64,000 nucleotides of DNA from Desemzia incerta (GTDB lineage: Bacteria; Bacillota; Bacilli; Lactobacillales; Carnobacteriaceae): NCBI RefSeq assembly GCF_900115825.1, contig NZ_FOXW01000008.1, forward strand, positions 22,974-86,973, given 5' to 3'. A program made the translations under genes and the position numbers. The notes beneath the pieces were generated by a model. The model made no database searches and was not told where the DNA came from. It saw only the letters and a program-made list of their open reading frames with translations. Shown here piece after piece: positions 63,841 through 64,000 of this stretch. Numbering within the stretch: position 1 is the stretch's first letter; each line of letters opens with the position of its first letter.

Positions 63841-63921
63841 TGGAGGGGGGCAGATTCGAACTGCCGAACCCGAAGGAGCGGATTTACAGTCCGCCGCGTT
63901 TAGCCACTTCGCTACCCCTCC
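63841..63921 (-). tRNA. tRNA-Tyr (anticodon GUA)
   Basis: 81-nt class II tRNA. Acceptor GGAGGGG/CCCCTCC with discriminator A. Loop CTGTAAA gives anticodon GUA, and a long variable arm is present. Confidence 0.95.
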
Positions 63922-63926
63922 AACAA

Positions 63927-63999
63927 TGGCTCGGGACGGAATCGAACCGCCGACACCTTGAGCTTCAATCAAGTGCTCTACCAACTGAGCTACCGAGCC
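63927..63999 (-). tRNA. tRNA-Phe (anticodon GAA)
   Basis: 73 nt. Acceptor GGCTCGG/CCGAGCC with discriminator A. Loop TTGAAGC gives anticodon GAA. The cluster probably continues beyond the window. Confidence 0.95.
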
Positions 64000-64000
64000 A

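Overview
This 64 kb window looks like the chromosome of a low-GC Gram-positive bacterium of the order Lactobacillales, most likely Carnobacteriaceae (Carnobacterium-like). The reasons are an AT-rich sequence with AGGAGG ribosome sites and frequent TTG/GTG starts, T-box leaders before proS and argS, a GlnR/GlnA locus, a B. subtilis-like block (rpmG, yqgN, gluP, yqgQ, glcK, YqgU-like), a Phe-Tyr-Trp-His-Gln-Cys-Leu tRNA cluster, and LexA boxes of Bacillus type. The genus is an inference. I see no prophage, insertion sequence, CRISPR array or rRNA.

Layout. 0-3 kb: small stress, membrane and orphan genes, tRNA-Arg and an SOS-controlled SSB-like protein. 3-10 kb: glnR-glnA, a second and altered glnA, a YnbB-type PLP enzyme, hflX and miaA. 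10-12 kb: a Y-family polymerase under an SOS promoter that matches the SSB-like one. 12-19 kb: housekeeping block from the rhodanese-like protein to rpmG, then an oligo-1,6-glucosidase. 18.7-26.4 kb: an MltG-like protein, a class B PBP, a YfhO-type membrane protein, superoxide dismutase and a DUF1189 protein. 26.4-27.2 kb: a gene-free stretch that keeps a promoter and a TetR-type palindrome. 27-34 kb: a P-type ATPase, a DEAD-box helicase and zwf, then an array of three 123-bp hairpin units that abuts the stop codon of proS. 34-41 kb: proS with T-box, aldo/keto reductase, phosphohexomutase, argR, and argS with T-box. 41-45.5 kb: yidD and a heterodimeric ABC exporter behind a 22-codon leader peptide and attenuator. 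45.5-52 kb: tRNA and rRNA modification enzymes (trmL, queG, rlmA), an epimerase-like protein, stress proteins and an aminotransferase. 52-56 kb: a carbohydrate ABC importer without its ATPase. 56-63 kb: an oxaloacetate decarboxylase operon with two beta subunits, then pckA. 63.4-64 kb: the tRNA cluster, running off the end.

How genes work together. glnR/glnA (nitrogen), oad/pckA (C4-acid to C3 metabolism), zwf and glk (sugar phosphate entry) and the ABC importer with the glucosidase (oligosaccharide use) are the metabolic core. The two SOS promoters suggest the SSB-like protein and the Y-family polymerase are induced together by DNA damage. The least explained items are the 123-bp array, whose stems differ between copies but keep pairing, the ABC exporter attenuator, and the second glutamine synthetase with Ala in place of the feedback residue Arg62.
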